Below are positions 63,849 to 64,000 of a stretch of 64,000 nt of DNA, in pieces. Where the stretch lies: contig OY986438.1 of NCBI GenBank assembly GCA_963920525.1, positions 79,182,677-79,246,676 of the forward strand, written 5' to 3'. The position numbers and the translations under genes were made by a program. The notes below the pieces were generated by a model, which was not told the DNA's origin, searched no databases, and saw only the letters and a list, made by a program, of their open reading frames with translations. Source of the stretch: Dichetophora obliterata. Taxonomy: Eukaryota > Arthropoda > Insecta > Diptera > Sciomyzidae. Numbering within the stretch: position 1 is the first letter of the stretch; each line of letters begins with the position of its first letter.

Positions 63849-64000
63849 GGTGACTTTGTTCCGTTTAGTTGCCGCAATAACGTGGTGATAATATAATTAT
63901 TAATTTTTTTTTTGTTTTCTTATTACCCACTCGCCCAACCTAAATTCAAGGAAGAATGTAAGAATGCCTTTACCGTTGCAAATTCCTACCTGATACGTGT
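63849..64000 (-). other. Leader of gypsy element B, cut by window edge
   Basis: 152 bp upstream of gag, AT-rich near 63.88-63.92 kb. GGTTGGGCGAGTGGGTAATA on the minus strand (about 63946-63927) might be near a primer-binding site, but neither an LTR end (CA) nor homology to the 3' LTR candidate is visible, so the 5' LTR probably lies beyond the window. Confidence 0.5.

Larger units (their letters stand above)
55438..63900 (-). mobile_element. Ty3/gypsy LTR retrotransposon 'B' with three intact ORFs including a Ulp1 protease
   Basis: Minus strand, in order: leader (from 64000 or beyond), gag (63848-62676), pol (62799-58852), spacer, ORF3 encoding a C48 cysteine protease (57458-55446), polypurine tract (55450-55439) and 3' LTR start (55438). 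No stop or frameshift interrupts any of the three frames over 7 kb. It is also much more GC-rich than everything around it. Both features point to a recent, possibly active insertion or a recent arrival by transfer. The 5' LTR and primer-binding site are beyond the right edge. Confidence 0.85.

Noticed and set aside
63927..63946. Primer-binding site for gypsy B
   Set aside because: TGGGCGAGTGGG starts with TGG, but no LTR end precedes it and no matching segment exists in the 3' LTR candidate.

Overview
The window looks like a piece of an insect genome, most likely a higher dipteran fly. The base composition is AT-rich, there are no operons or bacterial signals, and the repeats are typical of flies: Helentron/mini-me-like repeats with a 'GCTTCGCT' head and an (ACAA)n/(GACA)n tail, a BEL/Pao element with a TGGTCCTTCG primer-binding site, hAT and Tc1/mariner elements, and a tRNA-derived SINE. 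I see no convincing host single-copy gene. Almost all recognisable sequence is transposable elements, many inserted into one another.

Layout. 1-230: antisense scrap of a mariner-type transposase. 300-3330: a frameshifted RTE/BovB-like non-LTR retrotransposon on +. 3.3-9.2 kb: AT-rich sequence with three small inverted-repeat elements and a Penelope-like reverse transcriptase fragment. 9406-24504: a degenerate Ty3/gypsy element on - with both LTRs. It has been broken open by a BEL/Pao element (11385-16975, exact CTCAT target duplication), a dispersed repeat (about 18.56-18.91 kb) and a roughly 2 kb insertion bearing a THAP first exon (about 19.2-21.2 kb). 24.5-26.9 kb: two opposed copies of a short inverted-repeat element that carries a tRNA-like box A/box B sequence, flanking a 7-copy tandem array. 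27.1-34.5 kb: two related non-LTR elements facing each other, the second split by a mariner-like element (33372-34298). 34.5-38.8 kb: Helentron-like repeats, a piggyBac-type MITE, another MITE and a non-LTR tail. 38771-44374: a hAT element with an exact 8-bp target duplication, itself hit by two MITEs and a SINE. 44548-46156: a decayed Tc1-like element. 46-53 kb: non-LTR fragments, two more SINE copies (one diverged) and tandem repeats.

53-64 kb is different: GC-rich and apparently intact. It holds a Ty3/gypsy retrotransposon on - with intact gag (63848-62676), intact pol (62799-58852, protease-RT-RNase H-integrase, with seven 78-bp repeats in its tail) and a third intact 670-codon frame (57458-55446). 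This third frame encodes a Ulp1/SENP-type (C48) cysteine protease with the His, Asp, Gln and Cys catalytic set. It ends inside the polypurine tract just before the putative 3' LTR, so it sits where an env gene would be. A 56-nt candidate intron with good splice and branch signals lies just upstream of its start codon. The 5' LTR is outside the window.

The SUMO-protease-bearing gypsy element is the best candidate for an undescribed system here. Secondary candidates are a LIM-like zinc-finger frame in the leader of the older gypsy element, and the inverted-repeat element with an internal tRNA-like sequence.
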